Assembly: GCA_023428585.1 (NCBI GenBank)
Contig: JAEYXG010000085.1
Location: forward strand, 1-19,722
Length of the DNA stretch: 19,722 nt
Direction: 5' to 3'
Source: Bacteroidota bacterium
GTDB taxonomy: Bacteria; Bacteroidota; Bacteroidia; Bacteroidales; Lentimicrobiaceae
In this document: one piece after another, positions 1-9,257 of the stretch
Position numbering within the stretch: the first letter of the stretch is position 1
How the letters are laid out: each line of letters starts with the position of its first letter
Translations under genes and position numbers: made by a program
The notes under the pieces: model-generated
What the model saw: only the letters and a program-made list of their open reading frames with translations
The model's database searches: none
What the model was told of the DNA's origin: nothing

Positions 1-3000
1 CCATTAATGGTACAGGTCTTCTCTTTTTCATTAACAATAAGCTGGGTACAGTTGACAACGCAGGTTTTTTCCAATCGTACTGCTGTTACTGCAGCATGCG
101 AAGTAGCACCTCCCCTTGCAGTAACAAGCCCATCGCATTCAAATATCATCCCAATATCATCAGGTACGGTATCAGGTCTTACAAGAATCTTATTGTCGGG
201 TAATTCCTTATATTTCTTGAGATCTTCCATATCAAAGGCCAATATACCGTTTAACACCCCTTTGCCTAATCCAATTCCTCTGCCAAGTAATTTCATGGCA
301 GATGATTTGCAGTCGAATACATAACTTAAATCAGGTTTCCGAATATCCTGATCACGGGTCTGAAGTATGTAGAGGTCATCAGGGTTGTCACTTTCAAAAG
401 TGAACTCAATTTCCTGGTGACTGAAGCCATGTTGTTCAGTCAATGATTCGGTAATGCTCTGTATCTTTTTATAGATACCGGGGAAGGCACTTTGCAGTGA
501 AAAAGCTTTCTCGTCGAACGACTTTTTGCGCTGTCGTTCAGTAACAGGCATAGGGTTAACCAAACCTGCCACAATATCCTCACCCTGACTGCAAAGCGTA
601 AAATCACCATATATGTGTATGCCGGGTTTCTCAACATCAGGGGCGTGTGTAAAGAGCACCCCGGTACCTGATGTTCGGTGCAGATTACCTAGCACCATCT
701 TTTGAACTATAACGGCAGTGCCCCATTCATCAGCAATTTGAAGATAATCGCGGTATACCTCCGCCCTCTCGCTATACCATGATTCAAAAACATTGAATAT
801 AACCTGCTTCAGTTGATCATAAGGTTCATCCTTGAAATGGATGTTATGGTTCAGAAGGATGCCTCTGTATGCAAAGGCCATTTCCCTCATTTGAGCAGGT
901 GTGAAATCAATTTTCTGATTCACACCGTAAGTCGTCTTAAAGTCAATCATCACCTGGTCGAATTCATCACGTGAGACACCGAAGGCCATTCCCCAGCTTT
1001 GAAGGAACCGACGATAGCAATCCCATGAGGTCCATCCAAAATTATACTGTTTGCTGAGTGATTCAACTATCTGGTCGTTCAAACCTACATTCAGATAAGT
1101 ATTCATTGCACCGGGCATTGAAATGGCAGTACCTGAACGCACCGATAAAAGAAGTGGGTTGTTGGGATTCCCAAATTGCTGTCCGGTGATCTTTTCCAGA
1201 TTAGCAATCTGTCGTCTGATCATTAAATCAAACTCCTTCTCCATAAACGGATTTTGCAATATGGCATTCCTTCTTCTAAAAACCTCGGTTGTAAATACAA
1301 ATCCCGGTGGTATAGGATATCCCAGGAGTAGCAGTTTCTTGAGGAAATATGCCTTCGAGCCCAGAAAAATCTGATTGTCAATTTCAGGTGTCTCCCTGTA
1401 TAGCGGAGAAACCACCAAATCAGTATTATACGACATGATACTATACAATGTCTCTTCCGGGTAACTGTCAACCATTTGTCTGAAAGTACCCAATATGCGA
1501 ACCAGGAAATTATCCAATGCCTGCACGAGGAAAGCTGAGGAGAGCATTTCACGATAAAACTGTTCAGATTTCCTTACAAGGAATTGCTTTCCTGCTGCAC
1601 CATCATTTTTCAACTCCTGTGGATAAAGCTGGGGTATAACAGCCTTTAACTGACGGTCGTATACCCTGATGAAGTACTTATTGACAATTTCCCTTACACT
1701 TGAAAGCATGAACTGCAGTATATTTATATACTGCCCAACAGAGAAGCTCGCGGAGTTCAGGCTATAACGGAACATCTTAAGATTTGAATTAAAGCCCTGG
1801 TCACTGATTCCATCAAGCTCCAATCCTTGCCTGAAGAGTTCAAATACCACATGTATTCTTCTAAGTGTTTTTGCCGTAATATAATCGAGATTAATGCTGC
1901 TTATCAGTTGCTCCATAAGATGGGCGGCTACTTTCTCAAACCTGAAAGCCAGGCCTAAAGCTTCAAACTTCGGCTCCCTGTATTTACCATACATGCTTGG
2001 TATCCCAATTGCTATATGGCGTTTATGGTATATATCTTCCCATCCTTCCGTCTTTTCCGAATCCATGATAACCATATTCAAACGGCGCATGAATATATAT
2101 ACCTGACGGAGAGCACGGTCGGCATTCCCTTTTTCCAGCATGCTTAGCAATAAGTCGATTTCACTGACCGCGAAGAAATTGAACTTACGCATCAACAATC
2201 CAAGATTCACGGTATTGAAGGAGTACTTTTCCTTTAAAAGCTCCAATAGTCTGAAAATGTAGTACAGACGCTGTTTGTTCAGCTGATCGTCAATGGGAAG
2301 TGCATTGATCTCTTTCTTCATCTTCTCAGAAGGCAAATCCATCAATGCGTCAGGCATGTAGTTATTTGCCGTGCACAATGCATGCATCATCTCATTTATT
2401 GGCTTAAACCACCTCGAGTCGGCCAACATTGATGCTTTAACATCCTGCGGCAACAACTTGAATAACTCGGTAGTATCGCCATCATACCAGTAATGAATAA
2501 TATTGCGTGTAAGGTGAATGTGGGTGTTATTGCTCTCAGTATGTACCTGTTTGCGCAGAAAATGTATCAAACGGTCATTCCTATGTGACAATTCATCCAT
2601 AGCTGTTGTGACTTCACGCAACTCGCCCTCTGCCCCTATTTCATTGAAGTATACCGGAAATAACCTTGCAAGTTGCTTTATCTGCTTGAATATTGGTTTA
2701 ATATCAGAGTTAAGCAAGGCAGTAACATCCCGCTGGAATAAATCAGTATCTGATACAAAAACACCACCAAGCCGCAGATGGATAATAAGTGCTGATAGCA
2801 ATTCTCTGAAGGCTGTGGGTGAATACTCAATGAGTTCCATCCAAACTCTTATGTTCTTTATGTGATATTCATTCACATTCAGCTGCCAATCCTGACTTAC
2901 ATAAACAATTCCGGGGCCAATGAAACCATGTCGAATAAGCAGTTTCTCAAAGTGTGATATATGATTCTGATTCTCAGTTCTGAATATTTCCTTACCGAGT

Positions 3001-3998
3001 GTTAGTATGCTATCGAGTACCGTACCAGAGTTAGTGGTTTTAAGATCATTGAATAATTTGAAGATATTGTCAAGAAAGCCAAATACCTCCTCGCTTGTAA
3101 GCTCATTCTTGATATTTCGAAGCAGTGAATTAAAATCACGCATCAGAACTTCCTTCTCATTGAGCATTCCTTCAAGATGAAGCAAATAAAGCAAGTAATA
3201 GAATTTTTCGTGAAATCGGCTGAATGAATGGTGCAGTTGCCTTAAGTGAAATGAAACGTCATTAAATGACGGTATTTCAAGCAGTGTATCCCAATCCTGA
3301 GCATTAAGGGCCCGTTGTTCAATATTATTGAAGTACTCAGCACCAATAAGAGCTAATTTTTCACGGGTCTGTGGGCTGAAAAGCTTGCTCCTCTCGGCCA
3401 ACCATTGTTCTACACAAGTAGTATCACGCCAATAGTGAGCATTGGCAATCAGCACTTTCCTTATTAATTCATAACAGATCTTATTGATCTCTTCATTCTT
3501 GTCAAATGAAGAAAACAGCTTAATCATATAACCTGAATTATGAATCACAACCAGTGGCTTTTGCTGAAGGCTGGAATCTATTAGATTCAAAATTCTTTTT
3601 TGTATACTATTCCTATCTGATTCCGAATTGGTCAACTTCTCATAAAACTCAAGCAGCGTATGAATTACATCTTCACCCTGGAGGTCGTTCAACGGTCTGT
3701 TTATCAAACCTTCAAACAACTCAATTACCACATCCCATATTTGGGGATCGACTTGCTTATCATAGAACCAAAAATCACCCAAACAAATACTGCGAAGCTG
3801 TCCAATAATATAACCACTGTTTGAATAGGGATGGTTATACTCCTTAATGCAATCGATTGCACGGGTATGTATAGAATAATAAGATTTTGACACCTCGGTA
3901 AATGCATGATGATGAGGTGGTATATCAATCTTATCAGTACGCGTTTCTTCCAAATTGGCGGTCAATGCATCTGAAAGTAATGTCTTCTGAGGTTCCAT
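1..3998 (-). CDS. PPDK-like PEP/pyruvate-binding dikinase with long N-terminal extension (partial, 3' end outside window)
   Basis: The frame is open from the ATG at 3996-3998 to the window edge: 1332 residues with no stop, C-terminus missing. From about residue 870 it matches the ATP-grasp domain of pyruvate,phosphate dikinase. Visible motifs are a KAYFLKKLLLLGYPIPPGF-type start, SVRSG with Arg954 followed by MPGAMNTYLN, GTAVIVQKMV, SGTGVLFTHAP, QGEDIVAGL and LYILQTR. A swivelling phosphohistidine domain follows, with GGATSHAA and the expected phospho-accepting His1301. Known PPDKs use these domains to carry phosphate from ATP through the histidine to pyruvate, normally with a C-terminal TIM barrel that would lie outside the window. 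Residues 1-870 look largely helical and soluble; I recognise no domain there, and ordinary PPDK (~870-930 aa in total) has no such part. No signal peptide is seen, so it is probably cytoplasmic. The substrate could be pyruvate or another acceptor. Family assignment is firm, function is not. Confidence 0.85.
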   Translation of the reverse strand, partial: MEPQKTLLSDALTANLEETRTDKIDIPPHHHAFTEVSKSYYSIHTRAIDCIKEYNHPYSNSGYIIGQLRSICLGDFWFYDKQVDPQIWDVVIELFEGLINRPLNDLQGEDVIHTLLEFYEKLTNSESDRNSIQKRILNLIDSSLQQKPLVVIHNSGYMIKLFSSFDKNEEINKICYELIRKVLIANAHYWRDTTCVEQWLAERSKLFSPQTREKLALIGAEYFNNIEQRALNAQDWDTLLEIPSFNDVSFHLRQLHHSFSRFHEKFYYLLYLLHLEGMLNEKEVLMRDFNSLLRNIKNELTSEEVFGFLDNIFKLFNDLKTTNSGTVLDSILTLGKEIFRTENQNHISHFEKLLIRHGFIGPGIVYVSQDWQLNVNEYHIKNIRVWMELIEYSPTAFRELLSALIIHLRLGGVFVSDTDLFQRDVTALLNSDIKPIFKQIKQLARLFPVYFNEIGAEGELREVTTAMDELSHRNDRLIHFLRKQVHTESNNTHIHLTRNIIHYWYDGDTTELFKLLPQDVKASMLADSRWFKPINEMMHALCTANNYMPDALMDLPSEKMKKEINALPIDDQLNKQRLYYIFRLLELLKEKYSFNTVNLGLLMRKFNFFAVSEIDLLLSMLEKGNADRALRQVYIFMRRLNMVIMDSEKTEGWEDIYHKRHIAIGIPSMYGKYREPKFEALGLAFRFEKVAAHLMEQLISSINLDYITAKTLRRIHVVFELFRQGLELDGISDQGFNSNLKMFRYSLNSASFSVGQYINILQFMLSSVREIVNKYFIRVYDRQLKAVIPQLYPQELKNDGAAGKQFLVRKSEQFYREMLSSAFLVQALDNFLVRILGTFRQMVDSYPEETLYSIMSYNTDLVVSPLYRETPEIDNQIFLGSKAYFLKKLLLLGYPIPPGFVFTTEVFRRRNAILQNPFMEKEFDLMIRRQIANLEKITGQQFGNPNNPLLLSVRSGTAISMPGAMNTYLNVGLNDQIVESLSKQYNFGWTSWDCYRRFLQSWGMAFGVSRDEFDQVMIDFKTTYGVNQKIDFTPAQMREMAFAYRGILLNHNIHFKDEPYDQLKQVIFNVFESWYSERAEVYRDYLQIADEWGTAVIVQKMVLGNLHRTSGTGVLFTHAPDVEKPGIHIYGDFTLCSQGEDIVAGLVNPMPVTERQRKKSFDEKAFSLQSAFPGIYKKIQSITESLTEQHGFSHQEIEFTFESDNPDDLYILQTRDQDIRKPDLSYVFDCKSSAMKLLGRGIGLGKGVLNGILAFDMEDLKKYKELPDNKILVRPDTVPDDIGMIFECDGLVTARGGATSHAAVTAVRLEKTCVVNCTQLIVNEKEKTCTIN

Positions 3999-4103
3999 GA
4001 GGCGAAATTAGTAATTACTTACGACTTATTTGCCAAACAAATACCATTTTGCAATGTTTATCAGAAATTCTAAAAATATAGAGAAAATAATTATCACCAT
4101 TTG

Positions 4104-4763
4104 ATGAAAACAAAACTTAAACTCACAAAAGTTAAAATCATAAGGCAAAGGGAAATAGCTCCCTCCGTTTTTGTTCTATCGTTTATCAGGCCCTGGGATT
4201 TTACAGCCGGGCAGGTTGTTGGACTAGCAGGGAATGAGCATGATGAAGCCAGGCTATATTCACTTGCCAGTGGTGAGCTTGATGAAGAGGTGGATATTCT
4301 GTACAACATTAATCCTGAAGGCAAACTCACCCCATGGATGGCGCAACTTAATACTGCTGATTCATTGTGGGTAAGTGAACCATTCGGATCATTCAAGGGC
4401 GATGGCGAACCGGCATGGTGGATTGCCTCGGGAACGGGTATCGCCCCCTTTGTTTCCATGTTTCGTACCGGCCTTCATAAAAATAAGAAAATTTTTCATG
4501 GGGGCAGAGATCTCCATAGTTTCTATTTCCATGAGATGATTGAACCGGAACTTAAGGAAAACTATATCCGTTGCTGCTCACGTGAAAACTCTCCCGAGGT
4601 TTATCATGGCCGTATTACTCAATATCTGAAGGAGCAAACTTCCTTGCCACCCAATGAAAAGTATTATCTTTGCGGCTCCGCTGAAATGGTGGTGGATGCT
4701 CGTGATATACTCATAGAGAAAGGCATCCCTTTTAATAATATTATTTCTGAGATCTACTTCTAA
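4104..4763 (+). CDS. Ferredoxin/flavodoxin-NADP+ reductase-like FAD oxidoreductase
   Basis: A 219-residue protein of the ferredoxin-NADP reductase superfamily. The N-terminal half is the FAD-binding barrel, with the RLYS motif (residues 50-53) that contacts the flavin and an EGKLTPWM stretch after it. The C-terminal half is the NAD(P)-binding domain, with GTGIAPF (110-116), CGSAEMV (from Cys180) and an aromatic ending SEIYF, as in FNRs whose last residue stacks on the flavin. It is expected to shuttle electrons between NADPH and a ferredoxin or flavodoxin in the cytoplasm. I chose the ATG at 4104 over the TTG just before it; no Shine-Dalgarno is present. It is the first gene of a tight run: the rlmN ATG begins 4 bases after its stop. 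The partner protein cannot be told from the sequence; a flavodoxin gene lies about 13 kb downstream but is not linked. Confidence 0.85.
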   Translation: MKTKLKLTKVKIIRQREIAPSVFVLSFIRPWDFTAGQVVGLAGNEHDEARLYSLASGELDEEVDILYNINPEGKLTPWMAQLNTADSLWVSEPFGSFKGDGEPAWWIASGTGIAPFVSMFRTGLHKNKKIFHGGRDLHSFYFHEMIEPELKENYIRCCSRENSPEVYHGRITQYLKEQTSLPPNEKYYLCGSAEMVVDARDILIEKGIPFNNIISEIYF

Positions 4764-4767
4764 TGCA

Positions 4768-5826
4768 ATGTTAACTGTCAAAGAACCTTTGTTTGGTAAG
4801 GACAAGGATGAATTAACCCAACTATCCATTGATCTGGGCCTCCCAACATACACCGGTGGGCAGTTGGCTTATTGGCTCTACAAAACAGATGTTGATTCCT
4901 TTGACCAGATGACCAACATCTCAAAAAAGACGCGGGCTCTCATAAGTGAGCATTACAGCTTGGGTATTAACCCACCCGTATCGGTTAAGGAATCCATTGA
5001 TGGCACCAAAAAATACCTTTTTAATGCCGGCAACGGAAAGTTCATTGAAGCTGCCTATATTCCTGATGGAAAGCGCCATACCCTATGTGTTTCATCGCAG
5101 GTGGGATGCAAGATGGGATGCTTGTTCTGCATGACAGGGAAACAGGGTTTTCAAGGTCAGTTAAGCCCGGGTGAAATTCTCAACCAACTTCGCAGCATTC
5201 CTGAAAGGCCTTTGGTCACCAATATAGTGTTTATGGGTATGGGTGAGCCTTTTGATAATCTTCATTCGGTAATGAAAAGCTCTGCCATACTAACAGCCGA
5301 ATATGGTTTTGCAATTAGCGTTCGTAAAGTAACTGTAAGTACTATTGGCATTATTCCTGCCATGAAGGTTTTCCTCGAAGAGAGCAAATGCAATCTGGCT
5401 GTGAGCCTCCATACCCCATTCGAGGATGAGCGCCGCAAGTTGATGCCTATTCAAAATGTATATCCAATCAAGGATGTTGTTGACACCATTACGAAATACG
5501 ATATTGGCAAATACAGGCGCGTATCAATAGAATATATCATGTTTAAGGATGTCAATGACACCCGACGGCATGTAAATGAACTGGCAAGGCTTCTTAATAA
5601 AGTCAACTGCCGAATTAACCTTATCCGCTTTCATTCCATACCCGGTACACCGCTTGAATCAAGCAGCGAAGAAACCATACTTGATTTTCAAAAAGCATTG
5701 AATGCGAAAGGCATCGTAACTACTTTACGGGCCTCCAGAGGTCAGGATATTGAAGCCGCTTGCGGACTGCTATCAACCAAAGAGTTGGTGAAGCAGCAAA
5801 AGAACAGTAACCTCATTACTGAATAA
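4768..5826 (+). CDS. rlmN: 23S rRNA (adenine2503-C2)/tRNA (adenine37-C2) methyltransferase RlmN
   Basis: A 352-residue radical-SAM methyltransferase of normal RlmN length. The CxxxCxxC motif at Cys114, Cys118 and Cys121 ligates the 4Fe-4S cluster. Cys107 just before it and Cys332 near the C-terminus (in RGQDIEAACGLL) match the cysteine pair used in the ping-pong transfer of the methyl group. Other family blocks are present: an SFDQMTNISK stretch in the N-terminal accessory domain, FMGMGEPFDN, VSTIGIIP, LAVSLHTP and INLIRFHSIPGTP. The enzyme methylates C2 of A2503 in the peptidyl-transferase centre and A37 in some tRNAs, supporting translation accuracy. It starts 4 bases after the FNR-like gene and is followed 14 bases later by the MATE gene, so the three are probably cotranscribed. 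Nothing is truncated and no key residue is missing. Confidence 0.95.
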   Translation: MLTVKEPLFGKDKDELTQLSIDLGLPTYTGGQLAYWLYKTDVDSFDQMTNISKKTRALISEHYSLGINPPVSVKESIDGTKKYLFNAGNGKFIEAAYIPDGKRHTLCVSSQVGCKMGCLFCMTGKQGFQGQLSPGEILNQLRSIPERPLVTNIVFMGMGEPFDNLHSVMKSSAILTAEYGFAISVRKVTVSTIGIIPAMKVFLEESKCNLAVSLHTPFEDERRKLMPIQNVYPIKDVVDTITKYDIGKYRRVSIEYIMFKDVNDTRRHVNELARLLNKVNCRINLIRFHSIPGTPLESSSEETILDFQKALNAKGIVTTLRASRGQDIEAACGLLSTKELVKQQKNSNLITE

Positions 5827-5840
5827 CTACCATACCCGGG

Positions 5841-7199
5841 ATGCAAGATCTAACCGAAGGGAAACCGGCAAAACTCATTTTCAGCTTTGCTACACCCATG
5901 CTCATTGGCAATGTTTTCCAGCAGGTATATAATATCACCGATAGCATTATTGTGGGTAAATTCTTGGGTAAAGAAGCCCTGGCTGCAGTAGGTGCCAGCT
6001 TTCCGTTGATCTTTCTTCTGATATCCTTTATTATTGGAATTGCAACGGGAAGTACCATTTTAATAGCCCAGTATTTTGGAGCCAAGGATTTTGATAAGAT
6101 CCGTAAAACCATTGATACCCTTTATATTTTTCTATTTTTCGCCTCATTAACCGTTTCTGTGGTTGGCATAGCCTTTAGCGAATCAATATTTCGCATGATT
6201 AAATTACCTGAAGAGCTAATTCCCCATGCTTCTACATACATAAGCGTATATCTTACCGGTGCTGTTTTCTTTTTTGGATTCAATGGCACTAGCTCAATTC
6301 TTCGTGGATTGGGCGACAGTAAAACACCATTGTACTTCCTTATCATTTCAACCATTGCCAATGTTTTCTTCGACATACTTTTCGTAATAGTCTTCAAATG
6401 GGGTATTGAAGGTGCAGCTATTGCTACTGTGATAGCACAAGCCGGTGCATTTATTACCACCGTGGTCTATCTTAATAAAACACATCCAATCATCAATCTG
6501 TCTTGGCGCAAACTTTATTGGGATAAGGAAATCTTCAGGGCAAGTGTGAGAATTGGCTTGCCAACCGGCTTTCAACAAACATTTGTATCCATAGGAATGA
6601 TTGCACTGCTGCGCATTGTGAATGATTATGGCACCAATGTTATTGCAGCTTATAGTGTGGCAGGCAGAATAGATAACATGGCGGCTTTGCCTGCTATGAA
6701 TTTTGGAACTGCTCTCTCTACTTACGTTGGCCAAAATATAGGTGCGAGGAAAATGCAACGGGTTAAACTTGGCTTGAAAGCTACTCTCAATATGTCGACC
6801 TGGACAGCACTCGCCACTTCTGTCCTCATAATAATTTTCAGACATCAGCTTATGGCACTCTTTGTCAGCGATGAAGCCGTAATTCGTATTGGCGGTGAGT
6901 ATCTGATGATTGTTGGCAGTTTCTATATCGTCTTCTCCAGTATGTTTGTAATTGGTGGTGTTATGCGGGGTGCCGGTGATACCCTGATACCCATGTTCAT
7001 TACTCTTCTTTCTCTCTGGTTGATAAGGATCCCCTTGGCGGCAATACTCTCAAAACATTTTGGAGCAATAGGAATATGGTGGGCTATTCCCATTGCCTGG
7101 TTAATGGGAATGATTCTTTCGTTTATTTATTACCGTACTGGCCGTTGGAAGAAAAAATCCATAGTCAAACTTTCTGACGTTGTTGAGAACCAGACATGA
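5841..7199 (+). CDS. MATE family efflux transporter (NorM/DinF-like)
   Basis: A 452-residue polytopic inner-membrane protein, typical MATE length, with about 12 hydrophobic segments in two homologous halves. The N-terminus has the hallmark of the family: a short cytoplasmic start (LTEGKPAKLIFSFATPML), then an NITDSIIVGKFLG stretch and GASFPLIFLL in the first half. The second half repeats the pattern (IGLPTGFQQTFVSIGMIALL, then NFGTALSTYVGQNIGA). MATE proteins export cationic drugs, dyes or metabolites in exchange for Na+ or H+; the substrate here is unknown. It begins 14 bases after rlmN without a ribosome-binding site and is probably the last gene of the FNR-rlmN-MATE run. No obvious intrinsic terminator follows. 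A long antisense open frame inside it (6348-6845) is a shadow. Confidence 0.92.
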   Translation: MQDLTEGKPAKLIFSFATPMLIGNVFQQVYNITDSIIVGKFLGKEALAAVGASFPLIFLLISFIIGIATGSTILIAQYFGAKDFDKIRKTIDTLYIFLFFASLTVSVVGIAFSESIFRMIKLPEELIPHASTYISVYLTGAVFFFGFNGTSSILRGLGDSKTPLYFLIISTIANVFFDILFVIVFKWGIEGAAIATVIAQAGAFITTVVYLNKTHPIINLSWRKLYWDKEIFRASVRIGLPTGFQQTFVSIGMIALLRIVNDYGTNVIAAYSVAGRIDNMAALPAMNFGTALSTYVGQNIGARKMQRVKLGLKATLNMSTWTALATSVLIIIFRHQLMALFVSDEAVIRIGGEYLMIVGSFYIVFSSMFVIGGVMRGAGDTLIPMFITLLSLWLIRIPLAAILSKHFGAIGIWWAIPIAWLMGMILSFIYYRTGRWKKKSIVKLSDVVENQT

Positions 7200-7425
7200 C
7201 CAAATTGCATCAGCCAATTGAGGATTTAATGCCTCACTTTGTTCTCAGAAATAAACGGACTCCACATTCTTGAAAAGCAAGTAGTATACTTATAGCCATC
7301 ATTATATCCTTTTCAATATCAATACGTTTGCTATATAGCGGCCTTCAATGGGTGATAAATCAAACTTCAACAGCGTTTATGGTACAAATTTTGGATATTA
7401 TCAGTCAAAACTAATTTATACTGAC

Positions 7426-8226
7426 ATGAAAAAGATGAAAAGTGTGGTCTTAACCACTTTAGCAATTTTAACAGCATTCATTTTCACATCCTGTGACAAG
7501 AGCAATGATAACGACAGCAAGTCAGGCAAGGCAACCGTACAACTGATGCTTACCGATGCCCCGGCATTGTTTGACGCCGTAAACGTAGATATTCAGGAAG
7601 TACAATTGCATAATGAAACCGATGGATGGATTACGGTTCCACTTGATAATCCCGGCGTTTATAACCTGCTGGAATTCAGCAATGGATTAGATGTGTTATT
7701 GGGAACAGTAGAAATGCCTGATGGCATCCTCTCACAAGTACGACTGGTACTTGGAAGCGAAAACTCAATTGTAGTTGATGGCATTACATTTCCACTTACT
7801 GTTCCATCAGGCTCAACTTCAGGGCTAAAGCTCAATGTACATCAGGAACTGATGGGTGGATACACTTACAGGTTCTGGCTTGACTTTGATGCCGCACAGT
7901 CTGTTCATAAAACAGGAAATGGCAAATACATGCTTAAACCGGTCATCAGAATGTATTCTGAACCATCAAGTGGCGCTATTGAGGGCTTTGTTTATCCTGC
8001 TGAAGCGCTTCCACTGGTCACCGTTACATCAGGAGAAGAAACATTTATGGCTATACCCGATGAACTTGGATATTTCAAAATCAGTGGACTGGCAGAAGGT
8101 ACCTATAGCGTAGAGTTTTCATCACAATTGGAAGTTGACCCTTATGTTACTCAAACTATTGTTGACGTACCGGTGGTTAATGGCGAAACAACATCTCTTG
8201 ACCCTATTACCCTAGTTCTCCCATAA
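7426..8226 (+). CDS. DUF4382 domain lipoprotein with C-terminal carboxypeptidase-regulatory-like domain
   Basis: A predicted lipoprotein of 266 residues. It starts MKKMKSVVLTTLAILTAF, followed by a lipobox ending at Cys23 (FTSC), so it should be exported and lipid-anchored. The reading frame stays open back to an ATG at 7348, but the ATG at 7426 puts the signal peptide at the N-terminus and is preferred. Residues ~36-180 match the DUF4382 pattern (ATVQLMLTDAPALFDAVNVDI, then YNLLEFSNG, then LKPVIRMY), a beta-rich domain common in Bacteroidota lipoproteins with no assigned function. Residues ~187-260 (GAIEGFVYPAE, then DELGYFKISGLAEGTYSVEF) look like a carboxypeptidase-regulatory-like beta-sandwich. 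It is monocistronic, ending before a strong palindromic terminator. A TACGTTTG box at 7323-7330 could be its -7 element but lacks a clear -33 partner. Confidence 0.85.
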   Translation: MKKMKSVVLTTLAILTAFIFTSCDKSNDNDSKSGKATVQLMLTDAPALFDAVNVDIQEVQLHNETDGWITVPLDNPGVYNLLEFSNGLDVLLGTVEMPDGILSQVRLVLGSENSIVVDGITFPLTVPSGSTSGLKLNVHQELMGGYTYRFWLDFDAAQSVHKTGNGKYMLKPVIRMYSEPSSGAIEGFVYPAEALPLVTVTSGEETFMAIPDELGYFKISGLAEGTYSVEFSSQLEVDPYVTQTIVDVPVVNGETTSLDPITLVLP

Positions 8227-8250
8227 TGCCCTAATTTTTGTATTACTCCT

Positions 8251-8285
8251 AAAAGGATCCCTTTATAAAGGGATCCTTTTATTTT
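8251..8285. terminator. Bidirectional intrinsic terminator (perfect 30-bp palindrome)
   Basis: Positions 8251-8280 form an exact palindrome: AAAAGGATCCCTTTA followed by its reverse complement, with T-rich ends on both strands. It lies between the convergent DUF4382 gene (stop at 8226) and the minus-strand metallopeptidase-like gene (stop at 8301), so it can serve both. In RNA the central TTTATAAA would probably form the loop. Confidence 0.85.
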
Positions 8286-8300
8286 GTATTTCTTTGAGAA

Positions 8301-9068
8301 TTACTTACACTCATCATTGATGAAATTCCTAAAACCAAGCATATGCCATAGGCATATATATTCATCCAGGGTAAGAGAGTTGAATACATTCATCTTCTTA
8401 TAGGCCTTGGTTACATTTCCGTATTTAGCAAGATATTTCCCACTTTCATAAATCTGGAAAACAAGTCCTCGCTCAATAGCTAAGAAATCAGTGAACCTCT
8501 CTGCCTTCTTTACATATTTGACGGATGTAAGATACCTTATTGTGAAAAGGATCATTTGTACATTACTCATCATTTGATATGATTGCAAGTGAGCAATTTC
8601 GTGGCCATACCATCCCAAACGTGCACCAGGTGTCAAGTCCTCAAGAGGAATCCCTTTGTACCTTCCCTTATTATTATTAATCAGCACAATATACTTTCTG
8701 TTGGACTTACTCCTAATGATATTAAAAAAATCAGGCCTGGCATTCATGGTCCCCCTTATCTTTTTGTATTTGAATTTTAAATTTTTATCCCTGATATCAG
8801 GAAAAAGAGCCAATGCCACTACAAACTCATCCTTAATGCTTATCGGCAGTGGGATTTGTTTAAGTGTCAGACTGTCAGCCTCTGATAACTTGCCTATACA
8901 TTCATCCAGATTAAGCATGCTCTCATGGTATGCTTTAAAAAACAGTTCATTACGCACAAGAATATCTGCCGTATCAATCGTTTCACAAACAACATCCTTA
9001 ATAATACGTGTTTGCGACAATACCGTTGTGCAACTTAGAAGAAAAAGAAATATAACTGCAAATCTCAT
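8301..9068 (-). CDS. Secreted protein with HExxH zinc-metallopeptidase motif
   Basis: A 255-residue protein with an N-terminal signal peptide (MRFAVIFLFLLSCTTVLSQ, likely cut before or after Gln19). The core shows GWYGHEIAHL with His156, Glu157 and His160, the classical HExxH zinc site. About 30 residues on comes AERFTDFLAIERG (Glu190, Asp194, Glu199), which resembles the third-ligand helix of gluzincin-type peptidases. I infer a periplasmic or envelope zinc peptidase or a degenerate relative; I do not recognise a named family. A Cys in the signal region is not in a good lipobox. It is convergent with the DUF4382 lipoprotein and shares its palindromic terminator, and it is divergent from the SRPBCC gene. 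The open frame on the opposite strand (8656-9072) is a shadow. Confidence 0.7.
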   Translation of the reverse strand: MRFAVIFLFLLSCTTVLSQTRIIKDVVCETIDTADILVRNELFFKAYHESMLNLDECIGKLSEADSLTLKQIPLPISIKDEFVVALALFPDIRDKNLKFKYKKIRGTMNARPDFFNIIRSKSNRKYIVLINNNKGRYKGIPLEDLTPGARLGWYGHEIAHLQSYQMMSNVQMILFTIRYLTSVKYVKKAERFTDFLAIERGLVFQIYESGKYLAKYGNVTKAYKKMNVFNSLTLDEYICLWHMLGFRNFINDECK

Positions 9069-9195
9069 TTAAAGAATCAGTATAGGTAAGTTAATAATGT
9101 ATCAGCATTTTATGTAATGAAAAATCCTGAATTAAGCCTGATATCTACTAATTATGTGATTAATAGACCTTAACAAAAATACAAAATAACCTTTC

Positions 9196-9229
9196 TTTCG
9201 CAAATGATATCATGATTTTTATAACTTTA
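9196..9229 (+). promoter_or_regulatory. Candidate Bacteroidota promoter for the SRPBCC gene
   Basis: TAACTTTA at 9222-9229 differs by one base from the TAnnTTTG -7 box, with a weak -33-like TTTCG at 9196-9200. It lies 36 bases before the ATG at 9258, a spacing also seen for similar boxes elsewhere in the window. Motif match only. Confidence 0.35.
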
Positions 9230-9257
9230 CACCATCAAAATCGCAAATTCTATTGCA

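Noticed and set aside
6348..6845. 165-codon minus-strand frame inside the MATE gene
   Set aside because: Antisense to a clearly recognisable transporter; a shadow of its codon use.
7184..7247. Inverted repeat TGAGAAC/GTTCTCA across the end of the MATE gene
   Set aside because: Seven bases with a 50-base gap; likely chance.
7348..7425. Upstream ATG extending the DUF4382 gene by 26 codons
   Set aside because: It would bury the lipoprotein signal peptide inside the protein; the ATG at 7426 fits the lipobox.
8656..9072. 138-codon plus-strand frame opposite the HExxH gene
   Set aside because: It is antisense to a gene with a signal peptide and zinc motif, and its product has no recognisable pattern.
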